Assembly (NCBI RefSeq): GCF_000165425.1
Contig: NW_001799522.1
Location: 248,001-312,000 of the forward strand
Direction: 5' to 3'
Origin: Paramecium tetraurelia
Lineage: Eukaryota; Ciliophora; Oligohymenophorea; Peniculida; Parameciidae
DNA length: 64,000 nt
This document shows, one piece after another, positions 10,892 through 21,279 of this stretch. The translations under genes and the position numbers were made by a program. Position 1 is the stretch's first letter, and each line of letters starts with the position of its first letter. The notes beneath the pieces were generated by a model. That model was not told the DNA's origin, made no database searches, and saw only the letters and a list, made by a program, of their open reading frames with translations.

Positions 10892-12358
10892 TCAGTTTTT
10901 ATAGATTCTAATGATATCCTATATTTTAGTTCTGCAGATAGGGCAATCCTTTAGGTTTTTACTGCATTTCAAACAGGCAGTGTTATGTTTACAAGGCATA
11001 TACAATGCATCACGATCATTTTCAATGCATATTATACAACTATTTTCGTGACTTCTATCAGCAACCAATTATGTAGTTCTTTTACATAAATAAGTAGATG
11101 TAGTTCCAATTTTAAAAACTGTTTAGTTTTATAATGGATATAACTATGAAGGTTAACCTTCTCTTGATAATCTTAGCCAAGATCTAAAATTTGAGATAGA
11201 AAATACCCATTCGTAGATCCCATATCTTCCAAGTAAACTCTGCCATCAATCAAACAAATTTTAGCATGAATATTAGAGAGATGATGATCCTCACTAAAAG
11301 TAAGATCAGCAGTCTGTTTTCTGCCAACAGTTGTCACACTCTTTTAAGGTGTTAGATTAATCACATGCTTCTCAGGAGTATTTGGTCCTTCGATAATTGT
11401 CATTACAACCTAATATATAATTGTATAGTTACATCTATATTGGCACCATTTACATTCACTTATTATATTTCGAATTAATTGCTGCCTAATTCAACAACCA
11501 TTCCTATTTGCAATAGTTATTTAGTTTCGACTTTAATAAATGTTCCTGTTGTGGATCCAATGTCTTTGATATAAAACTAAGTTAGATATACATAAATACT
11601 TCTTCATTTTGAAATATCACTTCTGCATGAAATCTACTAATGCTCTCCTCCAATATTAATATTTAATTGCTTGAGTGTCTCCCAATTTTGCCTCCTGATT
11701 CTTTAATACAATAGAAATTGGTTTAAGGTCCTTCTGTTGGTTGGATGATCAATTCGTTTTATACTTTTGAAACTAGTTTTTCAAGGTCTTATTCAATTAC
11801 AATGCCGGTTTATTGTTTTTTTTAAAACTGAGCCTTGTTTTCACTAAAAGTTAAGTATTATTATTACATCTCACATAATGGTTGTTGAAATTGTTGCGAA
11901 AACATTTCATTATTCTTAAGATAATTAGTCATCATATCATGGGAGATGTTAATCTACCCATATTGAGGTTATGCAGATTCAGTATTTTCAAGAGTAGCAT
12001 TTTCCTATTCCATCTTTTCGTAACGTCTGTCTTCGAAACTAGTTGATTTTATATGTGATGCATATTCTTTCAATCCTGTTTTAAGCCCTTTTTTATTACT
12101 AAAAATAGTATACAATGCATTAGCTTTTTTCTAACTATCTTGTTTGTGATTCCTAGATCTTCAATCAAGTCATTTTCCTCAATCAACTCTAAGCATGATC
12201 CATCGATTGAATTTTTAGCTACAATATAAGTTCACAAATGTACTGAAAGTTGTCTGTAGTTATTGTAACCCAACAAAATTGAGCCACGACGATACATCCT
12301 CCAAAGACCATTTCTTCGGTTCTTTTGGAAGAATTGTGAAGAGGGTTTCATAATCCAT
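10892..12358 (-). CDS. SAM-FHA-FHA-RING protein, probable E3 ubiquitin ligase
   Basis: 448 aa after five introns (12219-12243, 12088-12113, 11577-11599, 11410-11432, 11184-11206). An N-terminal SAM domain (WSLEDVSSWLNFVGLQQL ... LCLELIEENDLIEDLGI) is followed by a Gln-rich linker and FHA 1 with IGRHSSNQI and SRFHAEVIF and a split DIGSTTGTFIK. FHA 2 has VGRKQTADL, SNIHAKICL and DMGSTNGSWLRL. A C-terminal C3HC4 RING has CIIC, CKHNTACLKC and CPIC. The FHA Arg, Ser and Asn phosphothreonine-binding positions are kept in both copies. The domains suggest a ligase recruited to phosphorylated substrates and able to oligomerise by SAM; CHFR and RNF8 share FHA plus RING but not SAM. Substrates unknown. 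Confidence 0.85.
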
Positions 12359-12394
12359 ATTTTAAATTTAAAAGCACTAACTGAAAATAATTAT

Positions 12395-13835
12395 TCACAC
12401 ATATAATTATTTCATCTTACTATACGCCAAATAGACTAATTCTGGTATTACCATTGTATAATGGTTACCACCAATAATTATCTTCATATTTTCTAGTTCT
12501 TTCTCAAGCCTCTGCAGATTCTCGTAATATCCAGGTTAGAATTGAATGAAATTTTTCATCCAATGTTTCTTCATTATCATTTTTGGATCCTAAACTTTGA
12601 CTCCTAAATGAGAACTCAATTCTGCCAGTACCTCATCATCTTTCACATCCTTTATTGTCATCACAGTTAGACTGGTTGACTTTTTGGGATATTGCTTTGG
12701 AAATTGCAAAGAATCTGCCACCATTCCTAAAATATTTTGATTCTAATTTGGATTTACTAAATATCCCAACCCTCTAAACTTAAATAATAGCACTTTAACT
12801 TACATCTGGTGGTAATATCTTTTAATCCCAACATATATTTCTTGTTATTATAGAATTATTCTTTATCTTCTTTAAATCTTCCTTGATTCCATTTAAAGTT
12901 GAATTTTCCAACATAGACACTATTTCTGAGGAAGGTATATTTAAGAATAAGTAATCATATTCAATTCTCTTAATTTCTTAATTTTCATTTTCTGTAACCA
13001 ATTATCTTTATTCAACATCTATTTCCTTTCCTTTTGTATTCAATTGAATTTCTAAATTTTATTCTTTAGAATTATCTTTTAAATATCTTAATATTCGTTT
13101 TGGCAATGAATCCAATCCATAAGCAAATCTGTAACTATTTGCTTTATAATATCAAATTATATTTGGTACCTTTCATTAATTTCTTCATTCTTATTTATTC
13201 GAATTCATCATCATAAATTAAATCCATTGCTAAAATATCCTCATCGTAGGAACTCATATAAATTTTAGACAAACACATATTCTTTGATAACTTATAAACA
13301 GATTCTCCATATAACCCATAAAAAGCAGTTTCAGCATACTTTTATGTTAATTCTTTGCCCACAATTTCATCAAAATATTCTCCCAAATTATCAGATTTTT
13401 AATTAGGAAAAAGTATTTTTGGAACTGCTTTCATTAAATTCAGAAGTTCATCCTTTCTATTTTCCTTGATAAATCTAGAAATTGTTTGTAAATTCTTTTG
13501 TTATGGGATACTCTTTAATCCTCCTTCCCAATAAATATAACTATAAGGTTGTTGTACACTTGTTACAACTAAGCATATAACAACTATATACGTTCAGGAT
13601 AAAGCCCAATTTTATCGATCATGTAAAATAAAGGTCTATCATATTTTCCTCTTTTAATTGAACGTGGTCCCTCTTCACAAATAAATTAATTTTCTTTTGT
13701 TGTTGTTATCATTCCTCCCACTCTATTGGATGATTCAATCAAAGTGATTTTTGCTTTTGGAAACAATTACTTAATGAAAAAAGCATTGCTCAAACCTGAT
13801 ATACCTGCACCAACAACTACAAATCTATAAGACAT
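12395..13835 (-). CDS. Protoporphyrinogen oxidase (haem biosynthesis)
   Basis: 454 aa after introns at 13569-13591 (23 nt), 13142-13169 (28 nt) and 12779-12803 (25 nt). The N-terminus has the FAD dinucleotide-binding motif VVVGAGISGLSNAFF with ESSNRVGGMI, then EEGPRSIKR, the GPRS signature typical of this enzyme rather than monoamine oxidases. The C-terminus has FRGLGYLVNPNQNQNILG, a WMKNFIQFQPGY block like the W..aIPQY element, and GGNHYTMV. The enzyme oxidises protoporphyrinogen IX to protoporphyrin IX, the penultimate step of haem synthesis, usually on the inner mitochondrial membrane. No obvious mitochondrial presequence precedes the FAD motif, as in other PPOX proteins. The gene is 37 bp upstream of the SAM-FHA-RING gene on the same strand. 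Confidence 0.85.
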
Positions 13836-14484
13836 TTTATAAAAAATAAATTTTTATTTTTCAAACATTCATAAATTATCTTAAAATATTCAACAATAAG
13901 AAGACAGTTCTTATATTACAAAAACAATTAATTTATTCAGGATTTTACTATTTGTATACTGAAGTTAACATTTTTGCTAAAGTTAAAAATATTAATTGCA
14001 TCTAACCTACTAAGCCGACAGATGTCTTATTAAGAAATGATAATTCAACCTAAATTTGAATTAAATGCTACGCTACTAATTTTTAATGTTATCTGAATAA
14101 TAACTTAATTTAATAATATCTTTGTACCCTCAAGTTTAATTATTGTAATATTTTAAGGGGTAATTTTCATTTGATAGCTTGACAATTAGGGACAACGATT
14201 TATATCTCAAAATTTGATGATAGAAAAATGTATATTTATTATATTTTTATTTTTTTTGTTCTTTTTAGACATAAAACTTATTAACATAAATAATATTATA
14301 TAATCTTTGACTTTCGTACTATTCAAGATTGTATTAGCAATTGTAATAATTAAAAATCAAAGTACTAATAAGGAGTTCCTTTATTATATTAAAATACTCA
14401 GAGATCTAATACATGGAGATGATAAGAACATAATATTTATTATTATTTAGGATATATCGAGTTGTAAGAGCCTGACAAATAAAA
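13836..14484. other. AT-rich intergenic
   Basis: The stretch upstream of the protoporphyrinogen oxidase start and downstream of the MORN gene. It holds homopolymer T and A runs but no frame with plausible amino acid composition on either strand. Confidence 0.45.
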
Positions 14485-15066
14485 TCAAACATATTCTATC
14501 TTTTATAATATTCCTTGTTGATATTATCCTATCCTAATCTTGCATTCTTAATCAAATATTGTGGCTCTTCCTTCCAAATTACCGTCTTTAAATACACCGA
14601 AAACTTTGGCATTTTTATAATGCAGCACACCTTTACCATTAAACTTATATTATTAATCCATTTATCCTTAATAGTGTGTCCAATTCTTTTCCATTTATGT
14701 AATGTTTTATTTATCGAAATACTTATTATTAAAATCTTTATTATAACGAATAGCTTTTCGAGTATCAGAATATTCTATTCTCTAAAATTATTAAAGCAAA
14801 GCTGACTTTCTTTGTTGTAAAGCAGCAATCTTTTAATTAATAGATAAAATTTCATTTAAAGTGTCAGAAGAGATTTATTATGACAGTTACCTTGAGGTCT
14901 TTTATATAGGCTCCACGAGAGTTGAAGGAGTACGAATCTTTTTGAAATTTATGGGACTGATTTAAGGTTTTTTTATTGTTGAAACATCACTAGTTAATAA
15001 ACTGTATTTCTCTGAAGATTATCTCGTTGTATCTAAAAGTGAAGGAGATTTTTTGTGCTTAAACAT
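14485..15066 (-). CDS. MORN-repeat protein, 193 aa
   Basis: An uninterrupted 193-codon frame, ATG 15066 to TGA 14485-14487. The first half is basic and Ser-rich with a short coiled coil (SDTLNEILSINQKIAALQQR). The last 70 residues contain MORN-like units: KFNGKGVLHYKNAKVFGVF, then KDGNLEGRATIFDQ, then IRIGQYQQGIL. MORN repeats commonly bind membranes or organise cytoskeletal plates in protists. Only about three units are present, fewer than usual. A longer-looking open frame on the opposite strand (14515-14805) is its shadow. Confidence 0.65.
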
Positions 15067-15478
15067 TTAACGAACACAAATAATTAATATATAATTTTAT
15101 TATTATTGTTTTTCAACACATCTCATATTATATTTTTTAGAAAAATCATATAAATCAACAATTCAGTTTTTTGTTACAACTATTAAATTTTTTGCTTTGT
15201 CTATCTCAAATAAGTAGAATATATAAAATTAACTATAATCAAAACTTTAGGAATGTAAATGTTAATCAGAAGAACATAAAAGATTAATAATACATATACA
15301 CATATCTTTGAATCTTAATCCTTTAATTTAATGAGATATTCTAAAATTCATAACAGGAGCAAATACAAACTATGGTGAAAGTCTTTCTCTTTCATTTGAT
15401 AAAGGTTTTTAACAAAATTTTGAAGATATTCTGTTGAATATATTAAAATTCCGGAAGAAATAAAATATTGATGCTGAA
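15067..15478. other. Gene-free AT-rich stretch
   Basis: Very AT-rich with no supported frame. The open frame of the next gene extends back to about 15330 but has no ATG before 15479. Confidence 0.4.
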
Positions 15479-15808
15479 ATGGCAATTTTAATCCAAAAGA
15501 CCATATTATAAGATATCATAAAAGTATAAGGAGGATTTGAAATCCTTAGTATTTCACAAAGGATTTAGTATCAAACAAGTATAACATTATGTTCATATCT
15601 TCAGGCTGCTCATACTTTATCAATATGTTACACCAGTGCTAAGACAACTATCCTCTAATTTAGGAAGTCATAGAAAAGAAGGAATGTTAAATATTTATCA
15701 ATGAAGCCTTGTCTTGTTAAAGAGGCTTCAAAATTTAAATATAACCTTAAAATAGTTTCATAAACTGGTGGAGTGATAGTAAATGAGAAGGACTATTGCT
15801 TTAGTTGA
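15479..15808 (+). CDS. Small helix-turn-helix-like family protein, divergent copy 1
   Basis: A 109-codon frame, ATG 15479 to TGA 15806-15808. Two blocks match the next gene: YTSAKTTILQFRKSQKRR against YAAAKTFVLQFRKKLLRK, and LKIVSQTGGVIVNEKDY against FKIVSQIGGKEISSKTY. The preceding helix is less conserved than in the other two copies, and the frame stays open upstream without an ATG, so this copy may be decaying. The family pattern, about 35 residues ending in a basic helix, looks like a DNA-binding helix-turn-helix, but no named family is recognised. Confidence 0.45.
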
Positions 15809-16341
15809 TTGATTCAATATACACCTAATATAAAAACTAATCTAAATATATTAACTGATCATTCTTAATATGTATTGTAATGAAGAATGTTATTTACTAA
15901 TAGATGATTTCATGAAAAAATAAAGGTTTCATATAATTATTCCGGATTTAATTTGGAGTTTGGCTTCCATATGCAACTTTTTCACTTAAAATTATTAGGA
16001 ATTTCGATTGTAGAAGTTGTTCATCATTAAAGACAGCAGAAAATAAGGAAGTCCCTGATTAAGTCAAATTAATTTGTTGTTCATTCAAAATTATGATGCA
16101 CTTTAAATACAAATACATCATATATTATATTATAATTAAAATATATAATAATCTTTTAGTTTATAATAATTTATTAAATTTTTGTAATAAATAAATGAAT
16201 GATTACATAATTCTTATAATGAGTATTAATAATTTATTCCTTTATTAATATGCATCAAATAAAAGATTTATTTCCCTTTTTTTTATTCAAAATAAAGAGA
16301 TGAGTATAAATAAAAATAAATTTAAGCATTGCATCAAAACT
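15809..16341. other. Gene-free spacer between two family copies
   Basis: AT-rich sequence between the two related small genes. I see no coding frame of sound composition and no terminal repeats that would mark a mobile element. Confidence 0.4.
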
Positions 16342-16675
16342 ATGGCCAAGATGTCTGCTTCAAAAAGATAATATGTCAAAATTTCTAAAATTCAAAAGCA
16401 ATCCTTACTTCAATTAGTTTTCGACTATGGAATGAAGATTAGAGAGGTAGTGTGATATTATCAACAATTAGGCTTCACAGAAATTGAACTTAAAATATGC
16501 TGCCGCTAAAACCTTTGTGTTATAATTTAGAAAAAAATTACTAAGAAAAGAATTTAATTACGCTTCTGATAAGCCTTGTCAGACATGTCCTAAAAGAGAT
16601 GTGTATACTCCATTTAAAATCGTATCATAGATAGGAGGAAAAGAAATCAGTTCAAAAACTTACATATACAATTGA
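16342..16675 (+). CDS. Small helix-turn-helix-like family protein, copy 2
   Basis: 102 aa after a 25-nt intron at 16447-16471. The core ISKIQKQSLLQLVFDYGMKI, then REASQKLNLKYAAAKTFVLQ, then FRKKLLRK, reads as two helices and a recognition-like helix with a basic end. A short tail with a CQTC pair follows. It matches copies at 15479 and 62784. The layout resembles the N-terminal helix-turn-helix of transposases and of small regulators, and the family appears expanded here, but no catalytic domain is attached. Function unknown; DNA binding is inference from shape and charge. Confidence 0.6.
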
Positions 16676-17263
16676 ACAATATAACTAATTTTTGTATATA
16701 TTTTATGTATTCTATTGCTTTCTTCAACTTCCAGCTCAAACGATTAATTACAAACTAAAATTACTTTCAGCAATAAGGAAACAAATAAAATTGTAAAATC
16801 AGTTAAAAATGAACGAAAAATTGATTTGTTTAAGTTTGAAAATGTGCCTGTGCTTATCTCAATTTCATAACTTGAAAGAAAATTTAAACTTAGACGTTAT
16901 TTAAAACACCAAAACAAATGGAAAACTATAGAAGGATAAAAAGTATAGATGATAATTTAAATCTTTTGATAATTAGGTTAAGATAATTAATAATCAAGTC
17001 TTTAATTGTTCTAGAAATTTAGTTTTAATTAATTATGATTTGATGACATTATTGCTATTATTATTATACAGATTAAATTGGTTTATCTGTTATGAGTACA
17101 AGAATATTAATTTAATGACATAATCAAAAAATCAATTAATTTTAATTAATATTTAAAATTAATACAATTCTTTGACTTTGTAAAAGATGAAATGCAGAAA
17201 TGATGAGATATCAAAAATATATTTTAACATAAACTATAGTTCTTATCATAATAATTATATTTC
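16676..17263. other. Possible decayed coding remnant
   Basis: A frame from about 16690 to 16980 reads like a hydrophobic leader followed by FSNKETNKIVKSVKNERKID and FKFENVPVLISI. It has no ATG and cannot be joined to the preceding gene by a canonical short intron. It may be the ruin of a gene. The rest, 16985-17263, shows nothing. Confidence 0.25.
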
Positions 17264-17815
17264 ATGATCAAATTATTTAAAGGAAACAATACTCTTTTAG
17301 CTCAAAATGGAACTATTACTTTTGATGTCAAAAGATTAGATTACAATTGTCAAATGTATAAAAATATGTAATTTAGCCAATATTGGAAGTATAGTAATTT
17401 ATCTTTTCTATTTTGTTATTGGGTCAGGAACAATGATTTAATAAAAGATTTTTCTTTTAGCCAATATCTCTAAAAAAGTGGAATTGACGATTTTTATCGA
17501 AGATAATTATAATGGATGTATATTTTGAGTCTGAAAATCAAGAGAGAATAATTGTTGCCTTTAGAGAACAATTTCAATTAATGTGCAATAGAATTTTTAT
17601 CTCTTCTTTATAGTGGATATAATTATAAGAATCACCCAATTAAAAGAGATTTAACAATAGAAAAGCGATAGGAAACAAATCTAGATCATATTTATAGAAG
17701 AAGAATTGTACTAATTTTCTAATCAAAATTTCTATTAAAACTTTTAAAGTAATATTGTTCTAATTCGATTGATTAAGTTAGTGGAATACGATTTGGGTAT
17801 TTCTCCTTTATTTGA
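17264..17815 (+). CDS. Unknown protein, possible gene or relic
   Basis: A 183-codon frame, ATG 17264 to TGA 17813-17815, rich in Tyr, Phe and Asn (for example NLSFLFCYWVRNNDLIKDF and CAIEFLSLLYSGYNYKNH). A 31-nt intron-like segment from 17799 (GTATTTCTCC...) would skip the TGA and continue into GLGIAVLFSRLTRFLIDIGL and KSRCNNE. That continuation runs to about 17900, just before the PP2C gene. No family recognised. Composition is plausible for Paramecium, but the length is not far above chance in AT-rich DNA with a single stop codon. Confidence 0.35.
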
Positions 17816-17945
17816 AAGAAGGAATAGACTAGGCATAGCTGTTCTATTTTCAAGGTTGACAAGATTCTTAATAGATATTGGTTTAAAGAGCAGATGTAAT
17901 AATGAACATTATTAATAAATATCTATTTTAAATAATAAAGTCGAA

Positions 17946-18956
17946 ATGGGACCATATCTAAGCCAACCAAAAACAGAGAAGACTTCAGTTACAGGCTAAA
18001 ATTAAGTACTCCAATATGCTGCCACGCATATGCAAGGTATTAATGATTATTAAATCAGGATGGAGAAATACTATGGAGGATGCTCACATTTCTGATTTGA
18101 ACATTGAGCCAGATGTCCATTTATTCGCTGTTTTCGATGGCCACGGTGGAAGTGAAGTAGCAATATTTGCAGAAAGACATTTCAGAGAAGAATTGATGAA
18201 GAATAAAAACTATCAATAAAAAAATTATGAGAAGGCATTGACAGAAACATTTTTCAAAATTGATAAGATGTTATAAGAGCCTTCTGGTTTGGATGAGTTA
18301 AATAAAATTAGGGGAGTGACCGATGAAGGTAATTAATGTCCAGATTTTAGCATCTTTGGCTGGATGCACAGCTAATGTTGCTTTGATTGTTGGCAAAACT
18401 TTGTATGTTGCCAATGCAGGAGATTCAAGGTCATTTTTAAATAGAGATGGAAAACCATTTGACATGAGCAAAGATCATAAGCCAGATGACGAATAAGAGA
18501 AAAAGAGAATTGAGAGGGCTGGAGGTTTCGTTTCCGATGGTCGTGTTAATGGTTGAATATATTATGTTATTTAAGGAAATCTATCATTATCAAGAGCTTT
18601 GGGAGATTTAGAATACAAAAAAGATAACAGATTTAAGCCAGAAGAATAGATCATCACAGCATTACCTGATGTTAAAGTAACACAGTTGAGTGCTGCCGAT
18701 AAGTAATACGCATATATTCAATATTTGATCAGGTTCTTATTGATGGGATGTGATGGAGTGTTTGAAACATGGGACCATCAATAAATACTAAACTTTATCA
18801 ATTCAGAGTTGAAGAATACTCAAAATCTTTAGAAAGCTGCAGAGAAATTGCTTGATTAATTGTTGGCTAAGGATACATCATGTAAACATTAAATACTATA
18901 ATCTAGTGGGTACTGGATGCGATAATATGACTTGCATTTTGATTCAATTTAAATGA
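17946..18956 (+). CDS. PP2C-family (PPM) Ser/Thr protein phosphatase
   Basis: 295 aa after five introns (18037-18058, 18329-18350, 18552-18575, 18703-18732, 18882-18906). All core PPM motifs are present in order: [80 protein letters not shown] and GCDNMTCIL. The aspartates that ligate the two Mg/Mn ions are kept, so it should be active. An N-terminal [11 protein letters not shown] puts Gly at position 2, giving a possible N-myristoylation site as in several PP2Cs. It is compact and has no extra domain. Confidence 0.93.
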
Positions 18957-19224
18957 TGAATCAATTGAGTATCAAAAACATATAAAATAACATATAATTT
19001 AAAATTATTCTATGATTCAAACAATCAATTCTTCAGATAAGCAATTTGTACATTTGTACTATTGAAATAATCTCTAAGAGTTCATTTCAATAAAATCATT
19101 CCATTATTTTGGTTACTTAAATTAAGTGAGAATTCTCTGTAGGTCTGCTTAGACTGAAATTAAAAGATGATAGAATAAGTTGTGTAATAGTGATAACAAG
19201 AATTCAATCAAATATTTTGAATAG
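18957..19224. other. Intergenic with a short coding-like frame
   Basis: A frame near 19140-19220 reads LLRLKLKDDRISCVIVITRI, but it has no ATG and runs into the next gene in another frame. It could be an upstream exon of that gene or chance. Confidence 0.2.
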
Positions 19225-20610
19225 ATGCTTTTTCATTTAGAATCATCATTAGTTATTGAAAAATATAATGTATTGTCATGTAGAGACATTAAAATTATTG
19301 TAATATTAAAATGTACTATGAGTATGACAAATCAATCTCGAGCTCCAGCTATGTTAATTTTCGTAGATAACAGCAGAACGCTGATCCACAAACTCCATGA
19401 ACTATTAAAGCACATGAATGAGAGTGAAGCTCTATTCATTTATATTTGCAATGAAATAAATTTTCCTTAATTATCCGATTAAATAATTATGGTTTCATAC
19501 CTGAATGAGTTTTCTACATATTGTAGATCAGTTGGCCTCTTGGCACTCTAAGAATCATTCAAAGAGCAGAAGAGTACCTTAGAAGAAACATTACTCATGC
19601 ATTTGATTACACTAAAAAGGGAATAACTGATTGAATTATCCACTCGTATTGTAAGGATATGGAGCATCAATAATAGAGATCAAAAATAAGGATCTTCTCA
19701 AGAAAGCCAATAAAGGAAGATGTCTGTTAGTGAAATGCATACCAAATCTAGTTCCTAATTAAATCATCTCTATGACTAACATATATTCAATGAAGAGAAT
19801 CAAATAGTCAAACGAGATTAGTAAATTAATCTCCTTATGAAGGAGTGCACATTCAAACCTTAAATAACAAAGAAGAGCCAAAAATTAGAGTTGAATTCAC
19901 CAGCTCATATTAGACTGAACAATTATGCAATGGACTCTAAAATCAAATTACAAATAGTTTAAGAACTTAATTAGAAATAAGAATTAAAGGATTGCACTTT
20001 CAAACCCTCAATTAATTTCAAATCAATTGGTAATAATCAATCAGTTGAAAATCCGTTTGATAGACTCTATTAAAATGCCCTGACCTAAAGAAATAAAACA
20101 CCTAGAAACAATGAAGATTCATAATTTACGTATCGTCCTTAATTAATCAGCTCTCCAATTAAATTATAACAATAAGAGGGAATTTCAGTCGAGGAGAGAC
20201 TTTATAATCATCATTTCGAGAAAATGAATAATATGGCTTTGAAATAAGAGGAGCTTCAATAAAATGAATTAGATTAATGCACATTTACACCTGCTATTAA
20301 TTAGTAAGGTAATTGCAGACAAAATGAAAAAGTATTTGAAAGGCTCTATAACCACAGCAGTGTAAAATCTGTTTCAGAAGTAAAGGATCATTCAATATCA
20401 CATATTAATAAGAAATCGGAATCCTTAATAAAAAAGCCATAATCAGAGAATAATTCCTATGTGACTTAATTTTAAGTAGAATCCAATCCATTCGATCGAT
20501 TGTATTTAGAACATTAAAGATAAGAGAAAAAGAAGAAATCCAATTAAATATAATATTACTAATCTATACCATTTAAACCAATACTAAATAAAAAATAATC
20601 ATTATAATGA
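19225..20610 (+). CDS. Repeat protein with CTFKP motifs
   Basis: A 461-codon intron-free frame ending at TGA 20608-20610. The true start may be ATG 19225 or the ATG near 19318, just before TNQSRAPAMLIFVDNSRT. The C-terminal 330 residues repeat a pattern of about 70-80 residues: a Gln/Glu-rich helix ending in DCTFKPSINF, ECTFKPQIT or QCTFTPAIN, then a Ser/Asn spacer, then PFDRLYQNAL, VEERLYNHHF, VFERLYNHSS or PFDRLYLEHQ. Such C-T-F-x-P plus RLY units occur in uncharacterised ciliate and kinetoplastid proteins. No catalytic motif; a structural, possibly cytoskeleton-associated, role is a guess. Confidence 0.7.
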
Positions 20611-21279
20611 ATTATAAATATATTTAATACTAGAATTTCATTTTAAAATATAAATATAGAAACTAATAACTCATTATATAACTAAAAAAGTGATTCCAGG
20701 AATAAAATTATTATCTAAATAAATTTAATTTATATTCTATAAATTAATAATATCGAAAAATTCTAAGCCTCTCGATGAAATTATACATATTTGAAATAAA
20801 TAGGGTATCTGAGTGTAGTCCATACTTAAAATTGATTTTTTAATTATTATGATAAAATGTATTTATGGAATCAATTAAATTCATAAATTAAATCAAAATA
20901 CACAAGATTACATTTATTATTTAATATTTAGCTTACCTATATTATGAGTTTATGGAGACAATCAGATAGAATTAAATAATTCAATCACATTTTATCAAAT
21001 CATTTTAAATACTACATACGAATTCAATGGAAGTTGCTAAAATATCATCTTGATTTACATTAAATTGACTTTTTAAAAATACAATTAATCTCTTCTTAAT
21101 ATTTTAAAAATTATTAATTTACAAGTTAAAGAATTGAACTTCTTATAGATATTTGAAGATAGCAATACATATAATCAGTGTAGCTTGTATAAATGATAAT
21201 AAATTTCTGGAGATCGCAATTTAGAATGAGAAATGAAAATATTTTATTCAGTTGATTAAAAATAATTTTAATATTGTTT
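20611..21279. other. AT-rich intergenic
   Basis: No supported frame on either strand. The open frame 21126-21329 on the minus strand overlaps the likely first exon of the next gene and is a shadow. Confidence 0.45.

Noticed and set aside
14515-14805. Hydrophobic 96-codon plus-strand frame that looks like a membrane protein
   Set aside because: It is antisense to the MORN repeats; hydrophobicity arises from reading AT-rich coding DNA backwards.
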